64,000 nucleotides of DNA from Gyromitra esculenta (Eukaryota > Ascomycota > Pezizomycetes > Pezizales > Discinaceae), in assembly GCA_038503075.1 (NCBI GenBank), contig JBCAML010000003.1:1240001-1304000 (forward strand), read 5' to 3'. The notes under the pieces are model-generated. The model was given only the letters and a program-made list of their open reading frames with translations, ran no database searches and was not told the origin of the DNA. Position numbers and translations under genes: made by a program. The stretch's first letter is position 1; each line of letters begins with the position of its first letter. Of the stretch, positions 22,895-35,630 are shown one piece after another.

Positions 22895-25117
22895 GTGGAT
22901 AGATAGGTATAGGTAGTAGATACCCCAGAGAGAGAGAAATGGCGAGGTTGGCTATCAAAGGTATAGCACACAAATAATAACTCCTGCTAAGAGCAATCAG
23001 CTTCAACCTCAACCGACGTCACAAGCATGGAACGAAAGTTAAAAAGGAAGAGCTCCAAAGTCAAAGTAGAGAAGGAAAAATCGGTCGACTGATGACAGCG
23101 CAGTAGCGATGAATATATGGTCGCGAATCAGGACCCAAGAAGTGGACAGAGAAAAAAAGAGTAAGCTTTGTGTGGTGTGAGGAAAAAAAACGGGCAATGA
23201 GGCTGTCTGTTTTCTTGCACTCTGATGGGATTTGTCCGGTCAGGTTTCCCCATGCTCCTTCCTCCCCTTGTGGCTGGGTTCCCGTTCGCTAAACAATCTT
23301 GCTGCTCACGTCTGTGTAACTTCACGTGATGCCGTGTTTCTGGCGAACCGTGTGCACTGCCCCGCGCGCGAAAGGGGAATAAGGTACGCTATGTACCCCG
23401 CCATTGGGGCGGGGATTGCCTCACTCTGAGACGTCGTAAAAACTTGCCCATTATAGCGACCAATTTACTGGGCTTGAGGATCCTCTGGTGATGCTTTTTT
23501 GTGTGACGGTTAATAGGGAGGCAGCTGGAATTCTGATGCACAGTTCTTCGCACTGATGCTGCTACCTATAAAGCGAAGCAAGGATAGCATGTTCTGTACG
23601 GCTGTAGCCCAACAACCGAAACATCAAACTACGTGTATGTAAAGCACTTTATCCATATTGGGAAGCTATCTGGCGATGACTCACCCGCGTGTATTACATA
23701 CGCCTCAGTCAAATTTCATAGCGAAAGTTATGATACGTCGAATCGAAGGGTTTGTCTCACCAGAATGCTTCCCACGACCTAAGCCTCCGTGGCGGCATTA
23801 CTGTTTAGTTAAGGATACTAATATGCACTTGGCTTAATCTGGACCATGGAAAGCCCTCACGATCTAACTATCACGCTCTGAATACTTAAAATCCACCTCT
23901 CTATCAGACTCCTTTTCTTCTCAATAACAACAATCATCTAATAGGCCTCTTTACATCTAACTGAACTGGATGCTGGGCTTTCCTATACATCCCGTCTGCG
24001 TTGACTACGGGATAAATCGCATACTTCAATTGGTCTAAAGTAATAATAATAATAATATTGGAGGTATTAATCATCCAGAACTTAGAGACTTTCAAATATC
24101 TCCGCATCCTTCGAGATATCGTACCCATTTGTGAAGAAGAACGGATCAAAGCATCCGAAACCTATAACCCGTGGGCTACAAGGAAATACTTAAAGAGATG
24201 GGTAATTGGGATCTTCATGGACGAGCAGTACGTATGCCATCAAAAAAATTTAAAACTCTATCGCTAGTTTTACTAATGATCAGCTCATAGCTATGCACTT
24301 GTCGAAAGCCCCGGAATTAGTGAGAAATTTCCTGGATGTGACTGGAGCGTCAGAGAAGCGAGGAAGATAAAGCAGTGGGTTAGGATAAAGACTAGACGCC
24401 GCCGTGAGGATGATCTTCTCAGGATTCTGTGGGGGCGAATGGGGGGTGGATATGGGTGGTCTTAGTGGGATCGAAGTATTTCAGTAGTTTCGTTTCATCG
24501 AAGCTTATTTACCGACTGATCCCTCGACGTAGAGTAAGCTCTACGAACGTTACAACAAACATGTGAAGAGAGGGAAATTTCGAGGCGAAAGTGCAGCCTC
24601 TTGGGAGAGCGGTAGGAAAGCCCCCTATAGCTAAGATTTTGGGATATTTGCACGGCCAAAGATTGTCTAGGGCTTTACGTCTCGCGAATGGCCATCTTCC
24701 AGTAGACTCCGAAACGCCTTAGGATATTGCACTAGAAAAGCAAGCTCGGTGGGAGATGGACCAAAGACCTCAGTTAGATCAGGCTAAGCATTTTCCAGCT
24801 CTAGACCCGAGTATTTGAGAAAAACTTCCATCAACTGCCGCTCAAGCATTATCTGTACTATCGGTGCTTTATCCAGGCAGAAAAGGTGCACACGGTGCAC
24901 GCAATCACCTGGCCGCGCTTGTCTCCGAAAATATCCCTAAAGGGGCTATATAATTACCGATGAGTATCAGAAAGATATGATATTGAGGGACGAAATCCAC
25001 GGACTGGAATGAGGTTGCACGTACGACTGAAGCCGATCTTGTTTGATTCAAGTAGATAAGGTACAGGCTAAAGAGTTCCTTTGTTTCCCGAATTAATCAT
25101 TAGGTCTATAGCTAGGT
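22895..25117. other. Gene-poor spacer
   Basis: Starts with the promoter of the 22.1-22.9 kb gene. Between 23.4 and 25.1 kb I recognise no gene. A frame at 24058-24267 (+) and stop-broken coding-looking stretches at 24590-24960 may be decayed genes but match no family I can name. Confidence 0.4.
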
Positions 25118-25585
25118 GATGAGACCAGTGTGGTCCACGAGGCATGGCCGCTCGAGGCCTCGACTCGAGCTAGTACGAGGTTGGGAGCTCACGAGCACGA
25201 GGTGCCTTGAGGCATGTGTGGCTGCTCGCCTCGAGCCGCTCGAGCATTCAAGTTAAATCATAAGTTGATTGTTGTTTAGACGAGCCTGTATTTTCCAGGA
25301 CCGTTACTAGGCATGATTGGTGGAAAGAAAATAGCTATAGTTTGGGGTATGTTTCTAGCGAAACAGCGTGACTTTATAATATCCTAGCTAGTGGCTCTTT
25401 TCTTTATTTTTTAATACAAACCTTTTTAGTATATATCTCAAGTTTATCGAGCCACCTCGAGCCGACTCGAGGCAGCCCCCCCATGTGCTCGAGCTGCTCG
25501 AGGCAGGCCCTCAAATGTACGAGCGGCCTCGAGGCATACCCATCCGCTCGCCTCGAGGTGCCTCGTGGACCACACTGGATGAGAC
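25118..25585. mobile_element. hAT-type MITE, copy 2 (25126-25577) with 8-bp TSD
   Basis: 452 bp, nearly identical to and in the same orientation as the copy at 12751-13201. Both ends are CAGTGTGGTCCACGAGGC or its complement. The flanks are an exact but different 8-bp duplication, GATGAGAC (25118-25125 and 25578-25585), which shows an independent insertion. The few differences between copies suggest recent mobility. Confidence 0.93.
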
Positions 25586-26046
25586 CGTCATCGTAGAGGC
25601 GGTGGGCTATGAGATGCGAGAGATAAGATGTAAAAATCAATTTCAAGGAAGCATTACTAGACGAGTGATTATTTGTGAATCGAATAATTTTGAATCTAAT
25701 CATGGTTGCTCACCCCACCCTATGGCCAGTTCCTAGATTTTTGTATCTAGTGTTGATATAAATATCCCCTCATCGTATTTAACCATCAAAAATAATCCTT
25801 AAACATTGGTAATATGGGAACGGTCGAGACTACCATTCATCCGTGACTACACAAGTGCGATCACCCATTTCATCACAATATAATACGAATTTTCATAAAG
25901 TACAAACAATTTCATTCCTTTTATACAGTGACATGGAAGCTATCGAAAAAAGCCAATCCTTTCCCGGCAATATTTTCTAGGCTCATCTCTTCACAAAAGA
26001 AAAGAAACTAAGAAAAACAACCTGGATAACTGAAACTTCAAGTAAC
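25586..26046. other. AT-rich spacer downstream of the AA9 gene
   Basis: No gene recognised. Probably includes the 3' end of the minus-strand AA9 transcript. Confidence 0.4.
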
Positions 26047-26907
26047 TTAAGTGACAACAGCGGTAGGGCCCGGGAAGATGTAGGTCGTCGGGACGGGGTA
26101 GTAGATGTTGATCTTTTAGAGAGTCAGTATTAAACACAAAGGTAGCTAGAAGATCGAGAAAACTTACGGTGATGCCGGGGTCGGATCCGTGGTAAGCACC
26201 AGGGAAGGTAGCACCAGGCGGGTTGAGGCTTCCACCACCAGTGATACTAAGCTGGGCACAAGACCTAATCGGAGAAGAAATGAACTATTAGTCTAGAAAC
26301 CAATGAAAATCTAGCAAGCGTCGCAAAACTACAACGTACATATAGAACTGAGCACCAGGGTAGGTTGAGGCCACGTGAAGACCAATGGTCTCTCCACGCA
26401 AGAGATATTGGCCAGAAGCAATGCTGCTTGGGATCTTGACTGAGAGGAGACCGCCAGCAGCATTGACGGTATCAGAAGCCCATCCGGTGCCAACGAGACC
26501 AGCCTGATAGATTTTGAACCATGTCAAACCAGTGATAGTGGTTGTCTTCGCATCAGAGACCTTGGCCAGGTAGACGAGCTCAGGACCGGGGTGGGCACCG
26601 GTGTCCCATTTCAGAGTGACAGTGGAGCCGGCAGCAACTGAGAGGACGGAGGCAGCAGGGGTAGCACCATTGACGTTACAGATCTATTTATTCATTTTTC
26701 TTAGTCGGCTGCAAACTTGCGCGCGGTTGAAGAGTTTGTTGGAAAGTTTATACTTACGATGTCATTGGAAGTCACATCGGTAACGGGGCTGTTGTTGGGT
26801 GGAAGACGGACACAAGCAGTGTTTGAATTAATAGCAGTCAGGCGAATGTGGGCCTGAGCGGTCCCGGCGAGGGCTGCAGCAGCGGCAAGAAGAGAGATAA
26901 TCTGCAT
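26047..26907 (-). CDS. AA9 lytic polysaccharide monooxygenase, secreted
   Basis: A copper enzyme that oxidatively cleaves cellulose or related glucans outside the cell. Exons 26758..26907, 26340..26683, 26168..26264 and 26047..26112 give 218 residues. A 19-residue signal peptide ([19 protein letters not shown]) leaves His as residue 1 of the mature protein, the first ligand of the copper histidine brace. The second His lies in the block [17 protein letters not shown], and the axial Tyr in [22 protein letters not shown] holds the other conserved active-site region. The C-terminus [17 protein letters not shown] is typical of AA9. There is no carbohydrate-binding module or GPI signal. The third splice was chosen because it restores FYM-SCAQ. 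The mature N-terminus His-Ile-Arg is less common than His-Gly or His-Thr. The substrate cannot be told from sequence. Confidence 0.93.
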
Positions 26908-29900
26908 TTTGATATCGAGAGATGACCAACTAAGTAAATGTGAAGTTTGGCTGATGAGAGAAGAGGACGATGGGCAAGTCAGAGCCTTTAAATATCAATT
27001 CTTAAACGTAAAGACGCCATTTCTTCATTTTTTTCTCTACCGGAGCTCTTCACTTTTCTTCCAGGAACAAGGCGATAGTGTCCTTGGTGTTTTGGTTACA
27101 GGGGTACCATTAGATACCAGAATCCCCAAAAACTGTAGACAAAAAACGGAGAATTCCAGATGAAGGTTACACTTACTTGACTAGCCGAAAAAGTTCTATT
27201 CACGTTAGTATTATTGGTTGCAAATACTGGTGTTATGGGCCATACTTAAATTCTATAGTAGGGTTTGAAGATAAATTCGTCCCGGCGGAACCGAGCGTTT
27301 GATGATCCGGGTCGGAGATTTAGCCCTGCAATCCGATGTAGATTGATTAAAAGCCCAGGTTGTATTGGCTTCTCTGAAACTGTTCTCAGTATAACAGCTA
27401 GCGCCCCACCTACAAAGCTAGCCTTTGTAGGTGATATGCGGCGGTACTGGTGATACTTGAGCGGTTGTACAAGATGTTGTATCGGCTTGGCCAATGCTCT
27501 GCGACTGCGTACTGGTTTAGCCTGAACTATTTTAGGCCGAAGGACGATCTAAAAAGCAGTTTCAAGACAAGCGTTATCCCACTCTTAACCTCCTTGCTGT
27601 ATTCAAGTTTCCTAGACCATACCCTTTCCCCCTTTGTGTTTATTGAAAAGGCTTGTTTTGACGTATTAAGTTAAACCCAATGGAAATTCAAGCTTGGCCT
27701 CCACTGACCAAGCCCGAAACCTAGAAACGAGTAGAATCGGGTTAAGTGAATATCGGGCCCATAGTATTCGAAAACGAGAGGTGGATATGATGGCCATAGA
27801 ACGGATATCGGGTTGACCCAGGCAAATTAATTCGCTAGGATATATCGAATATGTCGGCGATACTTGAGACTCGCATGTGCAAATCAATGATCCTTCCGAG
27901 TGAGAAATTATGACTTTCATTAAGAAGCCTCAGAGTTCCACTCTCAGCTTCCTACACATTACGAATCGATTTTTCAGCCCAAGATAGGAGTGTTTTGAAA
28001 CATCTAAAATATTTGGTTAATTAGGTGACGATCCTAAAAACCCGGCTGGCTGGTCCTAATATTGCTTCGCCGAGTTCCGCGGCCAGCTCTTCCGTTGTTA
28101 TTAGATTGCGTTCCCTTGGGTATCGCCCAGGGAAAACCGGTCTTCCGCTGACAATTTGCCCAACACAAACCAAACCAAAAATTCTGTAGATTATAATCAT
28201 TAAGAATCCTCTGGAATCTCTAGAGTCTATATTGATATTATGAAATAACTATAAGGCCTAGATTGTGCAATATGAGATCAGAGCCTGCGAAACCCTCTAT
28301 GAAGTACCAAGACCAGATAATACAATGGGGTGTCCTATGGTACCACTGAGCTGAATTCGAAGGGTGCTGCTAAACACATCGAGCAGGGAACGCAAAGGCA
28401 AGTATCTACTTCTTGCGACCGTAAAGACAAGAAGGTTTTCTATGTTTCGCTTGGCATTTTCTCAGAGTCGGTTCAACGCTATGGTCGGCTTTCCTCTTTG
28501 GATATATTTCTTGGGATTCCCATCATTTCAAGATACCCAAGAAAACCTAGTGCTGCGAAAACCGTCGGCTCCACTTCCTCACCCTAATACCAGTGCTCTA
28601 CCCATACCTGCCACGTACTACTGCCCTTTTCAGTACATACTGCGGCATTCTGTGTGGGGTCAATCGTCGCAGGCTGGCTTTAGTAAACGGAACTCGATGG
28701 AGGAAACTGGTGCAACTATGTCTGAATCGCTAATAATCTATCCGTACATATTGACATGAGTCCAAAATTCTATCAAACACTACAGTTTATCATAATCCAC
28801 TCTCAAATCTGCTAGGATCATCACTCAGCGAAGCAATTACGTAACTACAGCCAGAAATTGTCGCCCAGGCCTCCCAAAGCTACTTTTATTGTCTGAGATC
28901 CTTAGCATACAAAGAAAGTTTAAAAAAAATCCCCCCCAGTCGAAGTAGGTCTCTTAGCCAATCCTATTTCTAGAACCTTCGCTGAGAGCTCGAAAAAAGT
29001 GAATAGTAAAGTAATACGGACCCTAAATTTCACGCTTCGCAATCCCTTTTACCTTGTGCTGTATCAAGAGCTCAAAACCAGTCGCTTCTAGCCGTGGCTA
29101 GATCCACTTTATATTTCATGATTTATAAACTTCTCAACATCATAAATCTAGTTTTCGAGAAATTGCGCGCGTATACGTGTACAGGCAAGTAGACTCCCTT
29201 GATTTATTAGCCACCATGAGATATTTTGATCCACCCAAAGTCGGATTCGGATGAGAAACGGAACCTGCGGCAGTGTTTTATATATGAATGACATCATATC
29301 TGGAGCAGAATGTAAATATCTCTCGGACTAATGTCTAGTCACGGTGAGATCGTCAGAGATTTCGGGGGTGCAGCGATCTACAGAAACAAGATTTCTGAAT
29401 TACCCGTGGTTAGGCACTGACGGCCAAAGTTATAAACCCTTTTTGGTTTTTCTTGGGATCATGAAACACGTACTTTGATATAAGTTAGGTGTATTACTAC
29501 GTATTGTCCTAGAGATCCACGTGATCTTGACCCTAGGGCGGAGCAGGACTTATTAATATGGGTTGCACCGCCAGGATGGAGTAAAAGAGATGCATTTAAT
29601 TGCTCTATATTTCCGAAGCAGCCAACCCAGGCAATGACGGCATGTTCCCTCATCGCAGAAATACTCTCACCACATACCAATATCCTGCTTTCAAACTTAT
29701 GCCTTCAATGACGCCGAGCCGTAATGCGGTAGTGGCTAGTGATATACTGAAAAGAAATTCATCCTCGTCTCCTCCCAAAAAGACATCACTTCAAATAGTA
29801 CTGGTTTAGACGGATAGGCCTCACATCACTTATCATTACAGCTAGATCATATATCTGGAGGATGGATCCATCACTAGAAACACAGAAAAATCTAGGGAAG

Positions 29901-30602
29901 AAGTGCTATCCGCCGTATACTCCTTTCACGCATCAAATTTTTTTATTACGAGGATAGGATCCGCTTTTTCTGTTTTGTCGCAACAAAATAGACTACAAAC
30001 ATTCATTACTGGCTAGTTAATAGTGTTATAGCCACAGACACCTATACCAGGAACCATAGCGACTAACTCGATCGCCCTGCAGCTGTCCTTCCGTTCTCGT
30101 CATTAGAGACATTCACCTAAGATGTGCACTCCTCTAGGCTTGTAAACTGTATATCATACTTTAGATGGATATAGAACTCTTTCGAGTAGCGTATGCCAAT
30201 GGTCATGCATTCGCAGGTTACGATTGAGAATTTATGTACTCGCTATAGCTATATGATCCGCGTATCTTTATTATTAGAAACGGAATAATTATTCGTATCA
30301 TTCGCGACTATTCTGCTAGTGTACCAAATTCGTGCAGTGCAGAGTCTCCGTTGTGGCATTCGAGCCCAAGTCATGGGTATTGTAGGGTTAGGCCTGGGGA
30401 CGAGATTAAGAGGTTTTCTTACCCAGGTCAATGAATTCAGACAACTCACTGTAGCATGTCTAAAAGTCATAATCTTCAGCCAAGTAATTTATAATCGCCA
30501 TTGAACCCGCCCTAAGATAATCGAAACAAAGATATATGCATGCAGAGTCGTAATTGACCTTACTACTGCTCTCGCCGGACTTGGACCAAATCGGCAGGGT
30601 GA
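26908..30602. other. Gene-poor region, first part
   Basis: Starts with the AA9 promoter. No gene is recognised between 27 and 30.6 kb; the open frames at 28330-28759 have no family features. A hairpin lies at 27407-27433. Confidence 0.45.
27407..27433. repeat. Hairpin sharing sequence with the TIR element ends
   Basis: Arm CACCTACAAAG, 5-nt spacer, exact complement. The overlapping string CCCCACCTACAAA (27404-27416) is the reverse complement of part of the left TIR at 18977-18989, so this may be a fragment of the same family. Confidence 0.55.
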
Positions 30603-30625
30603 AGCCCTGAGCCCTGAGCCCTGAG
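30603..30625. repeat. CCCTGAG tandem repeat, three units
   Basis: Three consecutive CCCTGAG heptamers in an otherwise unstructured spacer. Confidence 0.8.
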
Positions 30626-33600
30626 CAGTAAACTCTAGCGTTTCATCTGTCCGCAGCTTGAGAAATCATTTTAATCGGGAGAACCAAATCTGTCTACTCC
30701 GTTTCTTAATTATTTCACAGACGGGAAGCAGCTACTGCATCCAACTAAAACAAAATCTATACCTTTACCATGTGGTTAGGAGTGTTAATGGATCGAAAGT
30801 CAAATACATGTAGCGTTAAAAAACGTGACTCTAGGTCATTACGATCAATATCGATCCTACAAGCATCAACTCTGATCGCAGCACAGGAGATCTGATGGGA
30901 ATTTTCCCTCTCGCAGAAGATAAGCGGGATAGGTAACTTGGTAATCTCGTTTTTCTAGCGGGCCAGAGTAGAAACTCGAGTGATAATTTATGATTGATAT
31001 ATATGCCTGGATTATTTCATCCTCGGAGTAACGGGGTTGATAAAATATCCTAGAAGTAGAGATGCTGTAAAATAGTTAGATACTAAAATAAATAAACTTA
31101 TCATAGCTATACACACACGTAGTAAACGAGTAAGGATCATGTGGCCTGGTGTATATGGCATAACGTCTTGTAATTTGAGTGCTAACGCCATATTCCCTCC
31201 CTTCTCATAGTATACTAGTACAACTACATGTATCTAATTAGGTTAGTTAATGATTCTGTACTACAATATTAGGGCTAATTGTTCGCTCATTGTAGTTAGT
31301 GTTTGAAATACGTCCCTTCTATAGGGGTCACAAAATCTGACTTCGACATCTACAATTCCCCTTGAAATAGGGACTGCAGCTAGGCTTTTCTAAAGTTTGT
31401 TCTTAAATCGCGGCCGGAAATCTACGGAACTAGTCTTAGGAAATTCGTATTACGTACTATGTTGGGTTACGGCAGAGCAATTAATGACGGATTCAAGTTT
31501 AAGTTCAATATATTTGTGGATGAGGGCTTTGTCTATACCGCTGACTACCTTGTATCGTAGCTTCAATATCTGTTTGCCGTCATGGGTAGGCTGGGTTTTA
31601 CAGGCTCGGTTAGGTCTTGATCGACTGGGCGTATCTTAAGACAAAGGAACCACTCTCCTTGTAGTTTAGCCGTTTTAAAATGGAACTAACCCTAAAATCT
31701 TGCTATCAAAATAACGCATCAACTTCTGAGGCGGGCAAAATAACAGTACGTGGGCACTAACTTACTTCATCTCATTCCAGAGGCTGCATTAGGTCCCAAT
31801 AAATAATCTATATAAGCACTTTAAAATACTACCTTTGTATAGATCCTAGATTTCTAACAGGTGCAGTAGTAATTCATCTGGTCCGCCCTCGGCCGCCGCG
31901 CGCCCCGCTAACCTCTAAGAGCAAGAAATAAACGACCGGGTTATTTAGGGAGTCATTTAGTGAATGCTGAATATTGATAATTCAGGAAATAAACAAAAAG
32001 GAAGATGGGAAGCGTTTTGAACCCCAAACTTGCTAAAGTACCGCTAGTCTTTATACTAGTAGGTAATTTAGAAGATTTATAGATATTCCTCATCTCTATA
32101 TCCTGTGACTTCAGTTACTTAGTTGTATTTGGGTTTACTTCAGATTTAGGGCTTGAGACTTAGCAGATTTCAAACATTGGGTCGCAAAAAAACAAGTCTC
32201 TAGGAAGCGCTTAAGCAAGCCTCCCGGCCCGCCATTAGTTATATCTCCCTATAGTTTCTTCGCTTTCTGTAAACAGGAGTATTTTCGAGGCTAAAAGACT
32301 GAGTCATTTAGTGGATCGTTTAGTAAGGGTCATTTAGTAGAGGCCATTCTAGAGGTCGTTTAGTAAATCGTTTGAGGGATCGTTTAGTAGAACCGTTTAT
32401 GAAAGAGTAGTCATTTAGCTAAACGACAAAGTCAGTTATTCCTGTCCTCTGGAGAACTAGGTACCTAATAGCAAAAGTCCTGGGGTACAAAATATTGCAA
32501 CCGACTGCAGAACACAGTAACTTTCAGGATAGTGACTCTCAGGATAAACAACTTGGCGATTTCATGATACCCACTATTTTGTCTGGTCTATATCTGGTGT
32601 ATGTCCATGGTCTTTCAATTGCCTGACTATGAGATGTTTTATGGATAGTAATTCAGCCTATTTTCACAAACACGGTGAGGTATTCAGGATTGCTACAGTT
32701 ATAGCTCTCTTGCAAGAATGTGGTATGTAGCGCGTCAAACTTGTCATCGCAGAGCAACCTATCCATGTTTGTGCTACAGTTGCATATGCATGAGCGCGGA
32801 AGGCTGGTCTTATTTAGTGTAAGTATTCGCTAAGCTAAAAGCTTGAGAATACTCTAAGTGTCAGATGTCGTCAGCCGCGGATTGCTGCTGCTTTCCCTAT
32901 CCGAGAAATAGATCTAGATTCTTACGCAAATAGGTAACTTTTCAGCATTGTAGCCAACTCCTTAGCTACCCTCCTCAAGAACTGACCTACCACTGCCTGT
33001 CGTGCTTGGTGGTGTTTGGTGGGTAGATCTACTTCTGTGAAAGGGAAAGCAATAACAATTCGGCAACGCGGGTATATCCTGGTCTGCGATGGTTGGGCCG
33101 TATGTGATCCGTTTGACCCCATATATCTCTAGGCCCGAGTCTAACCTTAAACTTAACAACTCCTTGAGCCCGAAACATATGCCTTTAAGAGCCGAGTCGG
33201 TTCTGTCTCAAGCCTAGACCCGTGAACATCAGTAGGCAGGTGAAGTTGACTAATCTTCTGCGTTGATCTAAGCAACTTGAATTGATCACAAGATGAGCAT
33301 GTGCATTAAGCATTACGAATACATAAGAAGAGTACTTAAGCCATCTCAGTAAAGTTTCCTGCATAGCATATCGTAGCACCGAAATACTCCTTCGAAGCAT
33401 ACAGAGCCATCCAAGCCCCTTAGTCCAGTGAGCTCCCGTCTGGCGGAGTCATGGGATCTCGTTGCGTATTACCAAATTGCAGTAACGGCGGCATGGAGGA
33501 AATGATTAATTTTTATGTTACATGTCGGCAGACAAGGCGGGCTAGGGATATATGTATGTTAATTAGCCACCACCTTGCGCTCTGGGTTAAGTACCTTTCC

Positions 33601-35630
33601 GAAAATGGAACTCTCCGAGAATTCCCAATTAGAAACCAAGCCTTCTTTGGGGTGGGGCACCCAAGGCTTAACAAACCTAAATATTGTTTACTCATCTAAA
33701 AAAATATTTTGTTCACTTGGCTAGAGCTAGCTGGGCCTGGGGATAAGAATCAATGCACGTTTAATCGGAACTTCACAGTTGGCTTATAGAATGGCATTCC
33801 TAATAGCGTCTTGAAGATAGCTACTCTGTAGGCAAACTCAATTGTATTTCGAGTGGAGTTCTAAATGCACAAAATCCAGAGTAGCTCCTGAATAATTTAT
33901 TCAGGGAGTATATTCCTTCCTAAAAGGAACCGACTGCTGATGCGATCTGGCCGTTTAAATTATCCAGATCTCTCGAAATCTAGTAGTACTATAAATAACC
34001 GGTAAGGCAGGGTTGTGGTTAAAGATGAGGCTACGAATTTTCAGATTTCGATGGGTGATGCCAACAGATATCCGGATTCTCTCAGTCCTGACAGAGAAAA
34101 CCCAAGCGGATAGAGTGAGGAGGATAGATAGGCATAGGCGCATGAACATCTGACAGAATCACTCCGCAGGAGCATCGAGACAATCGCAGCTATTCGGCTG
34201 ATATTCTATGATATTTATGGCCAAGTATCTCAATCGCTGATGGCAGGCCGGATATTGGCGTTGCGGGGTGGCCCTGATTAATATACGTCATTTAGACCAC
34301 GTGCATATTTCATACGATAGGTTCTTTCTAATTGAGGGGACCCTGGAGTAGAGCAGAGGGCGTTGAATACTAATCGTATGACTGCATACCCGTGTGGGTG
34401 CTTTGGCACTGTCGTGGTATTGGTAGCTTTGAGGTTGGTACTTGGAATACTTTTAGCAGAAAGAAGCAAAAACTTAATATGCAAGATTATCTACCCTGTC
34501 ATCGTCGAACGTTTGCTGGGACTGGTAATCGGGAGCGCCATGTCTCTCATGCTGGTTAATCCTTTGCAAGTGACGCGTTAAATTCAGAGATGAGCTGGAT
34601 TCAACAAATCACTGAGGTTGTTTTTGTTTTTCAAAAGTGGAGGCCGTTTCCTGAGCCCCGCAGGAGAGTAAGACATGGTGGCAGTCCACCAACCAGATTC
34701 CGCTGACGTTCGAGCTACTCGATGTACCATCTACATTCCCAAGACATTGGGAGGATGCATAGATAAGGGAATCATCACCAGCTCGTCGATCCATGCGTGG
34801 GTCGAGAGAGACCGCTGATTCGACCATGCCCAGTTGTCGAGCAACGGAGAGATTCCGATCTTCGATTCGATTTATTAGCGACCACATCACTAACGTGCCT
34901 TTCTATTTCACCGAACGACAGGCAAGCAAGCATTCAAAACCAAAACACCCGTCGTTCGATTCCTGGGCATGGGGTAATGCTCAATCCTGCCGGCAGTCAG
35001 ACGTGCATTTGCGGGGCATACATGGATCTCGCGGCCCTGTGCCTCGAGAATCTGCCTTTAACGCGAAGATCGAGCTGGGCAACGCTTGATTTGCTCGCAG
35101 CAGTTTTAACTCCACCTTGCTGAGGACTCGGCTCGGAGATAGAGTAAACAAACATCGGATACGCAGGCACACGGGGCTTGCCCAACGCTTCCCGCCCTCA
35201 GCGGACAGCGTCACTTGGCGGGGGACTGGGGTTTCCTGAAGCAGGACAGCGGTGAGGCGAACAATTGCGAGGCAGGGCGAGGCACAGGACGGTTGACGCA
35301 GGGTGAGCTCACGGCTGCGACTAAGATTCCCGGGTAAGCACCCGAGAGGCCTAAGATAAGAGCGAGAGTGGGTTACGAAACACAAACTCCAAACCCACAT
35401 ACATATTCCCGTTTCCTTTTTCTCTCCGTGGCGATAGCGGTGGTGGCATAATATGTATTTGTACATGTACCGAGACCACAACGGGAATCGAGGACAGATC
35501 CAGATCAGATATATTAGTCCCCTCCTCCCGGGAGCCAGATCGTTCATCCTTCCCGTTCTGCTACTGCTATTCCTCGATAACTGCCCGTAAAATCCAAATC
35601 TCTCTTCTTGCCTCTCAGTCGATAGTCCAT
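30626..35630. other. Gene-poor region, second part
   Basis: No convincing gene. Frames at 33451-33699 (+), 34363-34581 (+) and 34609-34890 (-) show no domain I know. A minus-strand frame at 34981-35646 overlaps the promoter of the next gene and is rejected. TACATGTA occurs at 30805-30812, 31225-31232 and 35462-35469. About 31.9-32.4 kb carries the CGTTTAGT repeats listed separately. Confidence 0.45.
32304..32428. repeat. Degenerate CGTTTAGT / CATTTAGT repeat cluster
   Basis: About eight copies of a short unit of form [C/T]CRTTTAGTRR (examples GTCATTTAGTGGATC, CGTTTAGTAAGG, TCGTTTAGTAAA) follow each other at 11-18 bp spacing and end in an inverted copy, CTAAACGAC. A related unit lies near 31953. 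The function is unknown. Spacing is irregular and units degenerate, so it is not a CRISPR array. Confidence 0.6.

Noticed and set aside
32304..32428. CRISPR-like array
   Set aside because: Units are degenerate, spacing is irregular, no equal-sized spacers exist and the genome is eukaryotic.
34609..34890. 93-residue minus-strand frame
   Set aside because: It has some coding-like feel (ARQLGMVESAVSLDPRMDRR) but no recognised domain and no convincing neighbouring exon; left as unsupported.
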